Shown here: in pieces, positions 1 through 5,766 of the stretch
How the letters are laid out: the number at the start of each line of letters is the position of its first letter
Numbering within the stretch: position 1 is the first letter of the stretch
DNA from: Actinomycetes bacterium
Lineage (GTDB): Bacteria; Actinomycetota; Acidimicrobiia; Acidimicrobiales; Palsa-688
Direction: 5' to 3'
NCBI GenBank assembly: GCA_021815935.1
Contig: JAKAZH010000124.1
Coordinates: 1 to 5,766, forward strand
DNA length: 5,766 nt
The notes under the pieces: model-generated
Databases searched by the model: none
What the model was told of the DNA's origin: nothing
Seen by the model: only the letters and a program-made list of their open reading frames with translations
Translations under genes and position numbers: made by a program

Positions 1-7
1 TACCGCC

Positions 8-1597
8 ATGATGGACATGCCGCTTAGCACTTGGATGCTCTTCAACGGGGCCGCGAGCCATCACAGCCACGGCGAGATCGTGAGCCGCCTGCCGGACGGT
101 TCGCTGCACCGCTACACCTACAGCGATTTCTCGGCTCGGGCGAAGCGTCTGATGAACGTCTTCGATCAGCTCGGCGTGCCTGTAGGGGCAAAAGTAGCCA
201 CACTGGCTTGGAACTCCTACCGCCACCTCGAGGCGTACTTCGCCGTGCCGTGCGCCGGCCGTGTGCTTCACACCCTCAACGTGCGACTGTCCCCTGAGGA
301 GCTGGCGTTCGTGATCAACGACGCCGAGGACTCGGTGGTGCTGGTCGACCCGGACTTCACAGGGCTGATGAGCCAGGTCCTTCCCATGACCCCCGGCGTG
401 CGCCACGTCGTCGTGCTTTCCGAGACCGCCGACGGGGTCGAGGGCGGCCTCGCCTACGAGACGCTCCTCGAGGATGCGGGGGCGGACTTCGAGCAGCCGG
501 AGATAGACGAGTGGTCCCCGGCGGGTATCTGCTACACGTCGGGGACGACCGGACGTCCGAAGGGGGTCGTGTACTCGCACCGGTCGACCTTTCTCCATGC
601 CCTCGCCTGTTCGTCGATGGCCGGGATCGCGATCGGTCCTGCCGACTGCGTGCTGCCACAGGTACCGATGTTCCACGCCAACGCTTGGGGTATGCCGTAC
701 GCAGGCGTGGCGGTCGGCTCGAAGCTGGTCTTCTACGCGGGGGCGTTCGCTCCCGAGCCCTTCGCTGATCTCCTCCTCGGCGAACGGGTGACGGTGACGG
801 GAGCGGTGCCGACAGTGTGGATCTCCCTGGCGGACACGCTCGCACGCAAGCCCCGCCCCGAGCACCTCCGACACATCGTCTGCGGCGGCAGCCAGCCGCC
901 GAAGGCGCTGATCGAACGCTACCGCCGGGACTTCGACCTGAAGATCATCCAGGCGTGGGGGATGACCGAGACTTCGCCGCTGGCGAGCATGTCGTGGCCG
1001 CAGGAGTGGATGAGAGACCTCGACGACGCCGAGCTTTCGACCAGGGTGCGCGGGCAGGCGGGAATGCCATTGCCGGGAGTCGAGATCGCCATCCGGGGGG
1101 ACGACGACGGCGACGTCGCTTTCGACGGCGAGTCGATGGGTGCGCTTTACGTGCGCGGCCCGTGGGTAGCGGACAGCTACCTGCACGGCCAGGGCGCCGA
1201 GAGTTTCACCAAGGACGGGTGGTTCAACACCGGAGACGTGGCGATCGGCAGCCCCGACGGTTATTTTGTCATCGCCGATCGCACCAAGGATCTGATCAAG
1301 TCGGGCGGGGAGTGGATCTCCTCGGTGGACATGGAGGCTGCGATCATGGCGATGCCCGGCGTCGTCGAGGCGGCAGTGATAGCCATCCCCGACGACCGCT
1401 GGGTCGAGCGCCCCCTCGCCTGCGTCGTGGTCGCCGCCGGCGGCGAAGTGACCACCGAAGCGGTCCGGGCCCATCTTCAGGGGTCCGGCTTCGCCGCTTG
1501 GCAGGTCCCCGACCGAATCGAGACGGTCGACGAGATACCGAAGACAGCGGTCGGCAAGTTCGACAAGAAAGTGCTTCGTGGCCGGTTCCCGCAGTAG
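8..1597 (+). CDS. Fatty-acid-type acyl-CoA ligase (AMP-binding, ANL superfamily)
   Basis: Predicted cytoplasmic enzyme that activates a carboxylic acid with ATP to an acyl-adenylate and transfers it to coenzyme A. All core ANL motifs are visible. The phosphate-binding loop is TSGTTGRPKG (residues 177-186). GMTETSPL lies around M319-E321. The ATP-ribose Asp is in NTGD (T408-D410). The hinge region DRTKDLIKSGGEWIS starts at D424. The C-terminal catalytic lysine is K517 in PKTAVGKFDKK. The length (529 aa) and the opening MMDMPLS, like the M-x-D-V-P-L-T start common in this family, fit long/medium-chain fatty-acid CoA ligases of roughly 520-550 aa. Start choice is uncertain: ATG codons lie at 8, 11 and 17, only seven bases precede them, no ribosome site is visible and the frame is open to the left edge, so a slightly earlier start is possible. 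The hydrolase gene follows after 24 bases, suggesting an operon. Acyl chain length cannot be read from the sequence. Confidence 0.93.
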   Translation: MMDMPLSTWMLFNGAASHHSHGEIVSRLPDGSLHRYTYSDFSARAKRLMNVFDQLGVPVGAKVATLAWNSYRHLEAYFAVPCAGRVLHTLNVRLSPEELAFVINDAEDSVVLVDPDFTGLMSQVLPMTPGVRHVVVLSETADGVEGGLAYETLLEDAGADFEQPEIDEWSPAGICYTSGTTGRPKGVVYSHRSTFLHALACSSMAGIAIGPADCVLPQVPMFHANAWGMPYAGVAVGSKLVFYAGAFAPEPFADLLLGERVTVTGAVPTVWISLADTLARKPRPEHLRHIVCGGSQPPKALIERYRRDFDLKIIQAWGMTETSPLASMSWPQEWMRDLDDAELSTRVRGQAGMPLPGVEIAIRGDDDGDVAFDGESMGALYVRGPWVADSYLHGQGAESFTKDGWFNTGDVAIGSPDGYFVIADRTKDLIKSGGEWISSVDMEAAIMAMPGVVEAAVIAIPDDRWVERPLACVVVAAGGEVTTEAVRAHLQGSGFAAWQVPDRIETVDEIPKTAVGKFDKKVLRGRFPQ

Positions 1598-1621
1598 GGC
1601 AGCGAAGACCAGCTCCCCGAG

Positions 1622-2431
1622 GTGACCACAGTCGAGTCCGGATCCTTCTACGTAAACGTCGGGCCGACGCGTGTCCGTGTCCGCATCGTAGGATCCGGGC
1701 CCCCGCTCCTGCTCGTCATGGGTATCGGCGGCAACCTCGACATGTGGGAGCCGCTAGCCGGAGAGCTCCACGGGCGCCAGCTAATTATGTTCGACTTTCC
1801 CGGGACGGGAAGCTCGGCCCTTTCGTGGCTGCCGCCGACGATGGGGTTCAACGCCCTGTTCGTGCGGATGCTGCTCCGCCGCCTCGACGTCGCGAACGCC
1901 GACGTGCTCGGCTACAGCTGGGGTGGGATCCTCGCCCAGCACTTGGCGATCCAACACCCCGGCGTGGTCCGCCGTCTGGTGCTGGTGGCGACGACGGTCG
2001 GGCTCGGCGGCAAACCGCCGCCTTTGCAAGTGGCGGCACGACTGACGACACCGCGACGCTACTACTCCCGCTCGTATTTCAGAAGCGTCGCACCGAGCCT
2101 CTACGGCGGCCGGTATCGAAGCGACCCGACGATGGTGGAGGCGCACGCCCAGAGCCGGATGGGCCGGCCTCCGAGCCCGCTCGGCTACATTGCGCAGCTA
2201 ACGGCGCTGGCCGGGTATTCGACACTGCCCGGGTTACCGTTCGTCAAAGCCCGCACGCTGGTGCTCGCCGGCGGCGACGACCCGATCGTGGACACGTTCA
2301 ACCCGAAGCTGATAGCCCGCTTCATCTCCGGCTCGAAGCTGACGATAATCGCCGACGCAGGCCATCTCCTTCTCGTCGAGCGGCCCGAGGCGGCGGCGCC
2401 TCTGATCGACGACTTCCTTTCAGCGCCTTAA
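1622..2431 (+). CDS. Alpha/beta-hydrolase, PhaZ-like (intracellular polyhydroxyalkanoate depolymerase family)
   Basis: Predicted soluble serine hydrolase of 269 aa. The oxyanion loop is MGIGGNLDMW (M33-W42). The nucleophile elbow is GYSWGG with S99, the acid is in GGDDPIV (D219 or D220), and the histidine is H248 in DAGHLLL, so the triad is complete. Beyond the fold, several stretches follow the medium-chain PHA depolymerase family as I know it: VLGYSWGGILAQ, RRLVLVATT, TPRRYY, APSLYGG and LAGGDDPIV. Such enzymes cleave stored hydroxyalkanoate polyesters to free hydroxy acids; the upstream ligase could then make the CoA ester. The GTG at 1622 is the only sensible start: the same frame is closed by the ligase stop at 1595-1597, and the next Met (M33) is inside the oxyanion loop. 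No clear Shine-Dalgarno is seen, so translation may be coupled to the ligase. A lipase or esterase acting on another ester is the main alternative. The fold call is secure; the substrate is inferred. Confidence 0.88.
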   Translation: MTTVESGSFYVNVGPTRVRVRIVGSGPPLLLVMGIGGNLDMWEPLAGELHGRQLIMFDFPGTGSSALSWLPPTMGFNALFVRMLLRRLDVANADVLGYSWGGILAQHLAIQHPGVVRRLVLVATTVGLGGKPPPLQVAARLTTPRRYYSRSYFRSVAPSLYGGRYRSDPTMVEAHAQSRMGRPPSPLGYIAQLTALAGYSTLPGLPFVKARTLVLAGGDDPIVDTFNPKLIARFISGSKLTIIADAGHLLLVERPEAAAPLIDDFLSAP

Positions 2432-2487
2432 GGCCGGATTCGTCGTCGCGAGGATCAGTGGAAGTGGTCTGGTCAGCCATTTGCTTG
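2432..2487. other. Spacer after the hydrolase, no convincing terminator
   Basis: Between the hydrolase stop and the GlnR-like box I find no stable GC-rich hairpin with a T tract. The small palindrome GCCTTAAGGC spans the stop codon but has no loop and no T run. The ligase-hydrolase transcript may therefore end by another mechanism or read through into the leader. Confidence 0.4.
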
Positions 2488-2525
2488 TTCACGGCCCGGT
2501 AACAATGCCGAAACGCCTCGGAAAC
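2488..2525 (+). promoter_or_regulatory. GlnR-like nitrogen regulator box (four half-sites, 11-base period)
   Basis: Four five-base elements follow one another with exactly six bases between them: TTCAC (2488-2492), GTAAC (2499-2503), GAAAC (2510-2514) and GAAAC (2521-2525). The published actinobacterial GlnR box is an a-site gTnAC, six bases, then a b-site GaAAC. The pair at 2499-2514 fits that exactly; the outer elements fit with one mismatch or as an extra b-site. GlnR is the OmpR-type regulator that switches on nitrogen assimilation and transport genes under nitrogen limitation. The position, about 290 bases before the receptor gene and ahead of the riboswitch leader, suits control of transcription initiation. 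PhoP direct repeats also have an 11-base period and the first unit reads GTTCAC, so PhoP, alone or in competition, is an alternative. Protein binding is not shown by sequence. Confidence 0.66.
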
Positions 2526-2535
2526 CCCGCTCGCC

Positions 2536-2552
2536 TAACCTTGAGATAGAAA
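2536..2552 (+). promoter_or_regulatory. Candidate -10 region of the transporter promoter
   Basis: Two hexamers lie 10-22 bases after the GlnR-like box: TAACCT (2536-2541, fits TANNNT) and TAGAAA (2547-2552). Neither has a recognisable -35 at 16-18 bases upstream, where the sequence is instead the regulator half-sites. A weak -35 is common in activator-dependent promoters, but this placement is a guess. TTGAGA at 2541-2546 looks like a -35 but has no -10 at proper spacing. The leader RNA from here to the receptor gene would be roughly 255-270 bases. Confidence 0.3.
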
Positions 2553-2559
2553 TCAAAAC

Positions 2560-2666
2560 CCTCAGCCCCAAAGGTATCCGCCGTCGGTGTCGGAACGCTG
2601 ACGGGGTGACAGATCGACGGGAAAGGAGTTTTCGGACACTGAGCAGGCTGACCAACTGAATATGAA
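2560..2666 (+). other. Upstream leader segment without an assigned function
   Basis: About 107 bases between the putative promoter and the aptamer. No credible open frame is present. A perfect ribosome-site-like AAGGAG occurs at 2623-2628 but no ATG, GTG or TTG follows at usable distance. No strong hairpin was found by eye. It could be extra leader RNA, or the true transcription start may lie inside it. Confidence 0.35.
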
Positions 2667-2756
2667 TGCACCTAGGGTTCCGCGCCGATTCCGGTGGCTG
2701 GTCCGAGAGGTGCACACGGAGTGACTCCGTGACACGGCGGGACAAAAGCCCGGGAG
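2667..2756 (+). promoter_or_regulatory. ykkC-class riboswitch aptamer, best match guanidine-I
   Basis: The conserved blocks of the ykkC class occur in order: CTAGGGTTCCG (2672-2682), CTGGTCCGAGAG (2698-2709) and ACACGG followed by GGGACAAAAGCCCGGGAG (2732-2756). Pairing supports them. P1 is TGCACCT (2667-2673) with AGGTGCA (2708-2714). An inner arm is CGCCG (2683-2687) with CGGTG (2692-2696). P2 is ACGGAG (2716-2721) with CTCCGT (2725-2730) around a TGA loop. P3 is CGGG (2738-2741) with CCCG (2749-2752). Guanidine-I RNAs are known to turn on downstream genes when guanidine is bound. The ACACGG-GGGA-AAAAGCCCGGGAG run matches the guanidine subtype as I remember it. The related ppGpp, PRPP and nucleoside-diphosphate subtypes (ykkC subtype 2) differ in these positions but cannot be fully excluded without covariance scoring. 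The downstream target is a peptide/nickel-type ABC importer. Confidence 0.88.
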
Positions 2757-2788
2757 GTCGACATCGGCTTCTCGGGCTTTTGTCGTTC
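2741..2788 (+). terminator. Riboswitch expression platform: terminator hairpin overlapping aptamer P3
   Basis: Positions 2741-2760 pair without interruption with 2765-2784 around a four-base ACAT loop. The outer 12 pairs are all Watson-Crick (GACAAAAGCCCG with CGGGCTTTTGTC). The inner eight include three G-U pairs (2753/2772, 2756/2769, 2758/2767). The left arm is the conserved 3' part of the aptamer, so hairpin and ligand-bound aptamer cannot coexist: ligand should prevent termination. If the stem is counted only as far as G2748-C2777, the tail is TTTTGTCGTTC, a usable but imperfect U tract. The ribosome site at 2806-2814 lies outside the hairpin, favouring transcriptional rather than translational control. 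Confidence 0.85.
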
Positions 2789-2805
2789 AAACGGGATCAC
2801 TACAT

Positions 2806-2814
2806 GAGGAGAAG
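2806..2814 (+). promoter_or_regulatory. Strong ribosome binding site of the receptor gene
   Basis: GAGGAGAAG contains AGGAG at 2807-2811, six bases before the ATG at 2818. This fixes the start of the lipoprotein gene. An ATG at 2804-2806 is in another frame and overlaps the site, so it is not a start. Confidence 0.85.
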
Positions 2815-2817
2815 ACT

Positions 2818-4452
2818 ATGGCCTTTGTCAATACCCGCAGCCTGCGGAGAGCATCTCCGCACCCGGATGCGCCTAGATCTGACCGCAGAAGACTGGCAGT
2901 AGCTGTCTTTGCGGCAGGTACCGTAGTACTTGCGTCGTGTGGTAGCGGAACGAAATCGGCATCGGGTCCACCTCTCAGCACATCCCACGTGTTAAACGTC
3001 GCGTTCACCGCCGATACCCAGCCTCCCGATCCCGACGTCTTCTATGCCGGGCAGGGCCTGGCGATCACGACCTCGGTGTACCAAGGCCTCTTACAGTACG
3101 CTCCGAACACGACGGCTCACCAGATCATCCCTGACCTGGCAAGCAGTTACACTGTCTCCTCGAACGGTCTGACCTACACTTTCGATCTGCGCTCAGGTGT
3201 GGTATTCCACGACGGGACTCCCTTCACTTCTGCAGCGGTGGCCGCCAGTTTCAAGCGTAGGACCGCCGTCAACCAGGCCCCTGCGTACATGCTGAGCGAT
3301 GTCGCTTCTGTCGACTCCTCCAATCCATCAGTCGCAGTGGTACATCTGAAGAGCCCTAATAGCGCGTTTCTCGATTACTTGGCCTCGGCCTACGGACCGA
3401 AGATGGAGAGTCCCGCCGCCTTGGCGTCCCATGCCGGCAGCCACTATGACCAGACGTACCTCAAGACCCACGATGTCGGTACCGGGCCCTACACCATCGC
3501 CAGTGTGGTGCCCGGCCAGAAGTACGTCCTCGAAGCATTTCCCCAGTACTGGGGTCCGAAGCCCTACTACACCACTGTCAACGTGTCGATCGTCCCCAAT
3601 ATGTCGACCCAGCAGCTTCTATTGCAACGAGGTCAGCTCTCCCTCATTATGAACGACTACCTTCCCGGCACGGCGATCCAATCGCTGCGTTCGAATCCGG
3701 GATTCAGCGTGACCGAGGTGCCAACCCTCGAGATGCCGATGATCTGGGTCAACCCGACCAAAGGGATATTCGCCTCGCAGGCACTACGCACCGATCTGAC
3801 GGAAGCAATCAATCGGGGAAGCGTCGTCAATGCTGTCTTCCCTGGTAGGGCCACCGTTTCAACGCAGATCTATCCGGCTGGAATCGTTTCTGGTGGAACA
3901 GCACTCTTCGACCCGACATTCAATCCCGGGCCGCTCACTGCGGCCGTTTCGAAGTTGGCCACCAAGACAGTGCAACTGGCCTACCAAGCCGACGATCCTG
4001 CTTCGCAGCAGATGGCAAACTTGCTTCAAGCTCAACTCGCCGCTACCGGCCTCCAAGTCACTGTGGTTCCTGTGCCCCAAGCCACCATATACGGGTGGCC
4101 TGGAAGTCCCGGCCCGACACTTCCGGACCTGCTGATCGAGACGAACTGGCCTGATGCGTACAACCCCGATACTTGGGCGCGTATCGTCATGACTCCCACC
4201 GGCGGGCTGAACTACCTGAACTGCAGCGTTCCGGCCGGGACCGCGCTTTTGGACCAGGGCCGGTCGGCTGTCGTCGCGTCCCAGGTCGCCTCCGACTACC
4301 AGAATGCCGGCACGGCATTTGCCCAGTCGGGATGCTGGATCCCCTTGGCTGACAAGGAGGGCACTGTCGTCGCCCCGACTTGGTTGCAGGGAATCTCCTA
4401 CCAGAGGGCTGTTCCCCACACCATCATCCTTGCGGATCTTTATCCCAAGTGA
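2818..4452 (+). CDS. ABC importer solute-binding lipoprotein, SBP_bac_5 family (Opp/Dpp/Nik type)
   Basis: Predicted extracytoplasmic receptor that delivers its ligand to an ABC permease. The N-terminus has an Arg-rich segment (DRRRLAVAV, residues 22-30), a hydrophobic core and the lipobox LASC with C41 as lipidated cysteine; the arginine pair is weakly Tat-like. The mature part shows the family hallmark: VYQGLLQY (87-94), IIPDLASSY (103-111), then LTYTFDLRSGVVFHDGTPF (118-136). Near the C-terminus WPDAYNPDTW carries D446 four residues before P450, the same spacing as the Asp that holds the ligand alpha-amino group in DppA-like receptors. C469 and C506 could form a disulfide. Length 544 aa is normal. 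It lies behind a guanidine-I-like riboswitch and overlaps the ATPase gene. The ligand is unknown: peptide, nickel chelate, or a guanidino compound are options, the last two suggested by the leader. Two hand-counted 60-base samples are 63% and 50% GC against 68% in a ligase sample, a mild difference only. Confidence 0.94.
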   Translation: MAFVNTRSLRRASPHPDAPRSDRRRLAVAVFAAGTVVLASCGSGTKSASGPPLSTSHVLNVAFTADTQPPDPDVFYAGQGLAITTSVYQGLLQYAPNTTAHQIIPDLASSYTVSSNGLTYTFDLRSGVVFHDGTPFTSAAVAASFKRRTAVNQAPAYMLSDVASVDSSNPSVAVVHLKSPNSAFLDYLASAYGPKMESPAALASHAGSHYDQTYLKTHDVGTGPYTIASVVPGQKYVLEAFPQYWGPKPYYTTVNVSIVPNMSTQQLLLQRGQLSLIMNDYLPGTAIQSLRSNPGFSVTEVPTLEMPMIWVNPTKGIFASQALRTDLTEAINRGSVVNAVFPGRATVSTQIYPAGIVSGGTALFDPTFNPGPLTAAVSKLATKTVQLAYQADDPASQQMANLLQAQLAATGLQVTVVPVPQATIYGWPGSPGPTLPDLLIETNWPDAYNPDTWARIVMTPTGGLNYLNCSVPAGTALLDQGRSAVVASQVASDYQNAGTAFAQSGCWIPLADKEGTVVAPTWLQGISYQRAVPHTIILADLYPK

Positions 4453-4454
4453 CG

Positions 4455-5766
4455 ATGACAGGGACGCAGGGCAGCATCGGTCTTGCCGGCGGCCCGGGCC
4501 CAGTGGGGCAAGTCGGCCCGGTCGCGTCAGTGGAAGATCTCCGCGTTACGTTCCGGCGGGGAGGCCGCGACGTCCATGCCCTGCGCGGTGTCACGCTCCA
4601 GATTGCGCCCGGGGAGATCGTCGGCCTCGTGGGCGAGTCCGGCTCGGGAAAGAGTGTTCTCGGACTCAGCCTTCTCGGTCTTCATCCCAAGGCTTCGACC
4701 AGGATCGAAGGAACCGTCAACGTCTGCGGGCAGGAACTGACCGGCGGGAGTGCCGAGGAATGGCGGCTTGTGAGAAGGCGGTACCTCGGGGCGGTATTCC
4801 AGGACCCAATGACCTCGCTCAATCCCACGATGCGAATCGGCCGGCAGGTAGCAGAAGTCGCTGGGAACACCGACGAGGCGGTCCGTCTGCTCAATGCAGT
4901 TGGGATAGCGGACGCATCGGCGCGACTGTCGAGTTTCCCCCACGAGCTTTCCGGAGGGCTGCGCCAGCGGGTCATGCTTGCCATGGCGATCGCTGGAACA
5001 CCTCGGCTCGTCGTCGCCGACGAGCCGACGACGGCATTGGATGTCACAGTGCAGGCCCAGATACTCCGGCTTCTGCGACGGCTGCGCGACGACCTCGGGA
5101 TGGCCATGCTTTTTGTCACCCACGACCTCGGTGTTGCAAGCCAGGTAGCGGACCGAATCGCCGTCTTGTACGGCGGCCGTTTGATGGAGGTAGGCGAGTC
5201 GGCGGACATCTTGGAGCGGGCGGTGCATCCCTATTCCAACGGGTTGCTGCGCTCACGGCTTACGCTGCTCAGTGACCGTGACCGACCGGTGGTCTCCCTC
5301 GCCGGCGAGCCACCGGATCCCACGAATCCGCCGGAAGGCTGCCCCTTCTGTGCCCGTTGCGCTTTCGTCGAGGACCTGTGTCGCCGGTCGATCCCCGAGC
5401 CGGTGGAGATTCGCAGACGTCACCAAGTGGCCTGCGCCCGGGCTGGATCCTTGGCGGAGGTCACTGACGGAGCTTTGGCGCATTGGCCGCAGCGTGAAGA
5501 CCCGACTGGGCTAGCCGTATTGGTCCATGCCGTGACCAAAACGTTCTCTGTCGGACGGGGTCGGCGCCGGCGCCCGTTGCACTCGTTGCGAGGTGTCGAC
5601 CTCGAGATCGCCCCCGGCGAAGTAGTCGCCTTGGTCGGCGAAAGCGGCAGCGGCAAGTCGACCTTGCTCCGAGCAATCGCCGGCCTTTTGAGGGTCGACT
5701 CCGGTTCGGTCGAGTTCGGAGTTCCAGGCGACCCGCAGATGGTCTTCCAAGATGCCGGCGCGTCAC
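4455..5766 (+). CDS. Fused two-domain ABC ATPase, OppD-OppF/DppD-DppF type (3' end outside window)
   Basis: Predicted cytoplasmic energy-coupling subunit for the receptor encoded just upstream. The frame is open to the right edge with 437 complete codons. Domain 1 (about 26-260) has Walker A GESGSGKS (60-67), Q-loop FQDPMTSLNP (115-124), signature LSGGLRQR (165-172), Walker B LVVADEP with E190, D-loop ALD (194-196) and switch H223. It ends with HPYSNGLL (258-265), the oligopeptide-transporter extension, and a Cys cluster: C296, C299, C302, C309 and C327. After a linker (about 336-354) a second ABC domain starts, with Walker A GESGSGKS (395-402) and Q-loop FQD (431-433); its signature and Walker B lie beyond the window. 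Start: ATG 4455, or in-frame GTG 4449 whose GTGA overlaps the receptor stop; both imply translational coupling, as no good Shine-Dalgarno is seen. A total of roughly 550-650 aa is expected. Permease genes are absent between receptor and ATPase and are expected downstream. Confidence 0.93.
   Translation, partial: MTGTQGSIGLAGGPGPVGQVGPVASVEDLRVTFRRGGRDVHALRGVTLQIAPGEIVGLVGESGSGKSVLGLSLLGLHPKASTRIEGTVNVCGQELTGGSAEEWRLVRRRYLGAVFQDPMTSLNPTMRIGRQVAEVAGNTDEAVRLLNAVGIADASARLSSFPHELSGGLRQRVMLAMAIAGTPRLVVADEPTTALDVTVQAQILRLLRRLRDDLGMAMLFVTHDLGVASQVADRIAVLYGGRLMEVGESADILERAVHPYSNGLLRSRLTLLSDRDRPVVSLAGEPPDPTNPPEGCPFCARCAFVEDLCRRSIPEPVEIRRRHQVACARAGSLAEVTDGALAHWPQREDPTGLAVLVHAVTKTFSVGRGRRRRPLHSLRGVDLEIAPGEVVALVGESGSGKSTLLRAIAGLLRVDSGSVEFGVPGDPQMVFQDAGAS

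Noticed and set aside
2422..2440. Palindrome GCCTTAAGGC at the hydrolase stop as a terminator
   Set aside because: It has no loop and is not followed by a T tract, so it cannot form a normal intrinsic terminator hairpin.
817..2502. Open frame of 561 codons on the + strand
   Set aside because: It overlaps both the ligase and the hydrolase in another frame; its translation is a low-complexity Arg/Pro/Ala-rich product typical of GC-rich shadows, while the overlapped frames carry complete enzyme motifs.
2541..2580. TTGAGA with GGTATC as a sigma-70-like promoter
   Set aside because: The spacing between them is 28 bases, far from the usual 16-18, and the second hexamer does not fit TANNNT.
2662..2724. 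Short frame of 20 codons starting at ATG 2662 as a leader peptide
   Set aside because: It lies within the conserved aptamer, whose base conservation and pairing explain the sequence; no Shine-Dalgarno at proper distance (AAGGAG is more than 30 bases upstream).
4527..5228. Open frame of 233 codons on the - strand
   Set aside because: Antisense to the well-supported ATPase domain 1, no recognisable domain, no ribosome site evident.
4304..5275. Open frame of 323 codons on the + strand across the receptor end and ATPase
   Set aside because: Arg/Pro/Ser-rich product with no domain; the frame starting at 4455 encodes Walker A, Q-loop, signature and Walker B in the same DNA.
1..5766. CRISPR arrays, tRNA or rRNA genes, insertion sequences
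   Set aside because: No regularly spaced long repeats, no cloverleaf or rRNA signatures, and no transposase or terminal inverted repeats were found.

Overview
The window looks like chromosomal DNA from a high-GC Gram-positive bacterium (Actinomycetota). The reasons are GC-rich codons, a GTG start, an actinobacterial-style fused OppD-type ATPase and a GlnR-like operator. I cannot place it more finely from sequence alone. Every gene I can support is on the + strand.

Left part (1-2431): a two-gene unit made of an acyl-CoA ligase of the ANL/AMP-binding superfamily, followed 24 bases later by an alpha/beta-hydrolase that closely resembles intracellular medium-chain polyhydroxyalkanoate depolymerases (PhaZ type). 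A hydrolase that frees hydroxy-fatty acids and a ligase that turns free acids into CoA thioesters form a plausible carbon-store or ester salvage pair. The exact substrates are inferred.

Middle part (2432-2817): 386 bases without a gene but full of regulation. First come four half-sites at exact 11-base spacing that fit the GlnR nitrogen-regulator box (GTAAC-n6-GAAAC core, 2499-2514). Weak -10-like hexamers follow, then a leader of about 110 bases with no assigned role. Next is a clear ykkC-class RNA whose conserved bases match the guanidine-I riboswitch (2667-2756), with a long terminator hairpin (2741-2784) that reuses the 3' part of the aptamer. A strong ribosome binding site leads into the next gene.

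Right part (2818-5766): an SBP_bac_5 lipoprotein (Opp/Dpp/Nik-type solute receptor), coupled by a 4-base GTGA overlap to a fused, two-domain OppD-OppF-like ATPase that runs off the right edge. The permeases are not in the window and are probably downstream.

The most interesting reading is an ABC importer of the peptide/nickel family under two stacked nitrogen signals: transcription start by a GlnR-like regulator and transcript completion by guanidine. This suggests nitrogen scavenging from guanidine or a guanidino compound, or nickel supply for a nickel-dependent guanidine hydrolase. The ligand is not proven by the sequence.
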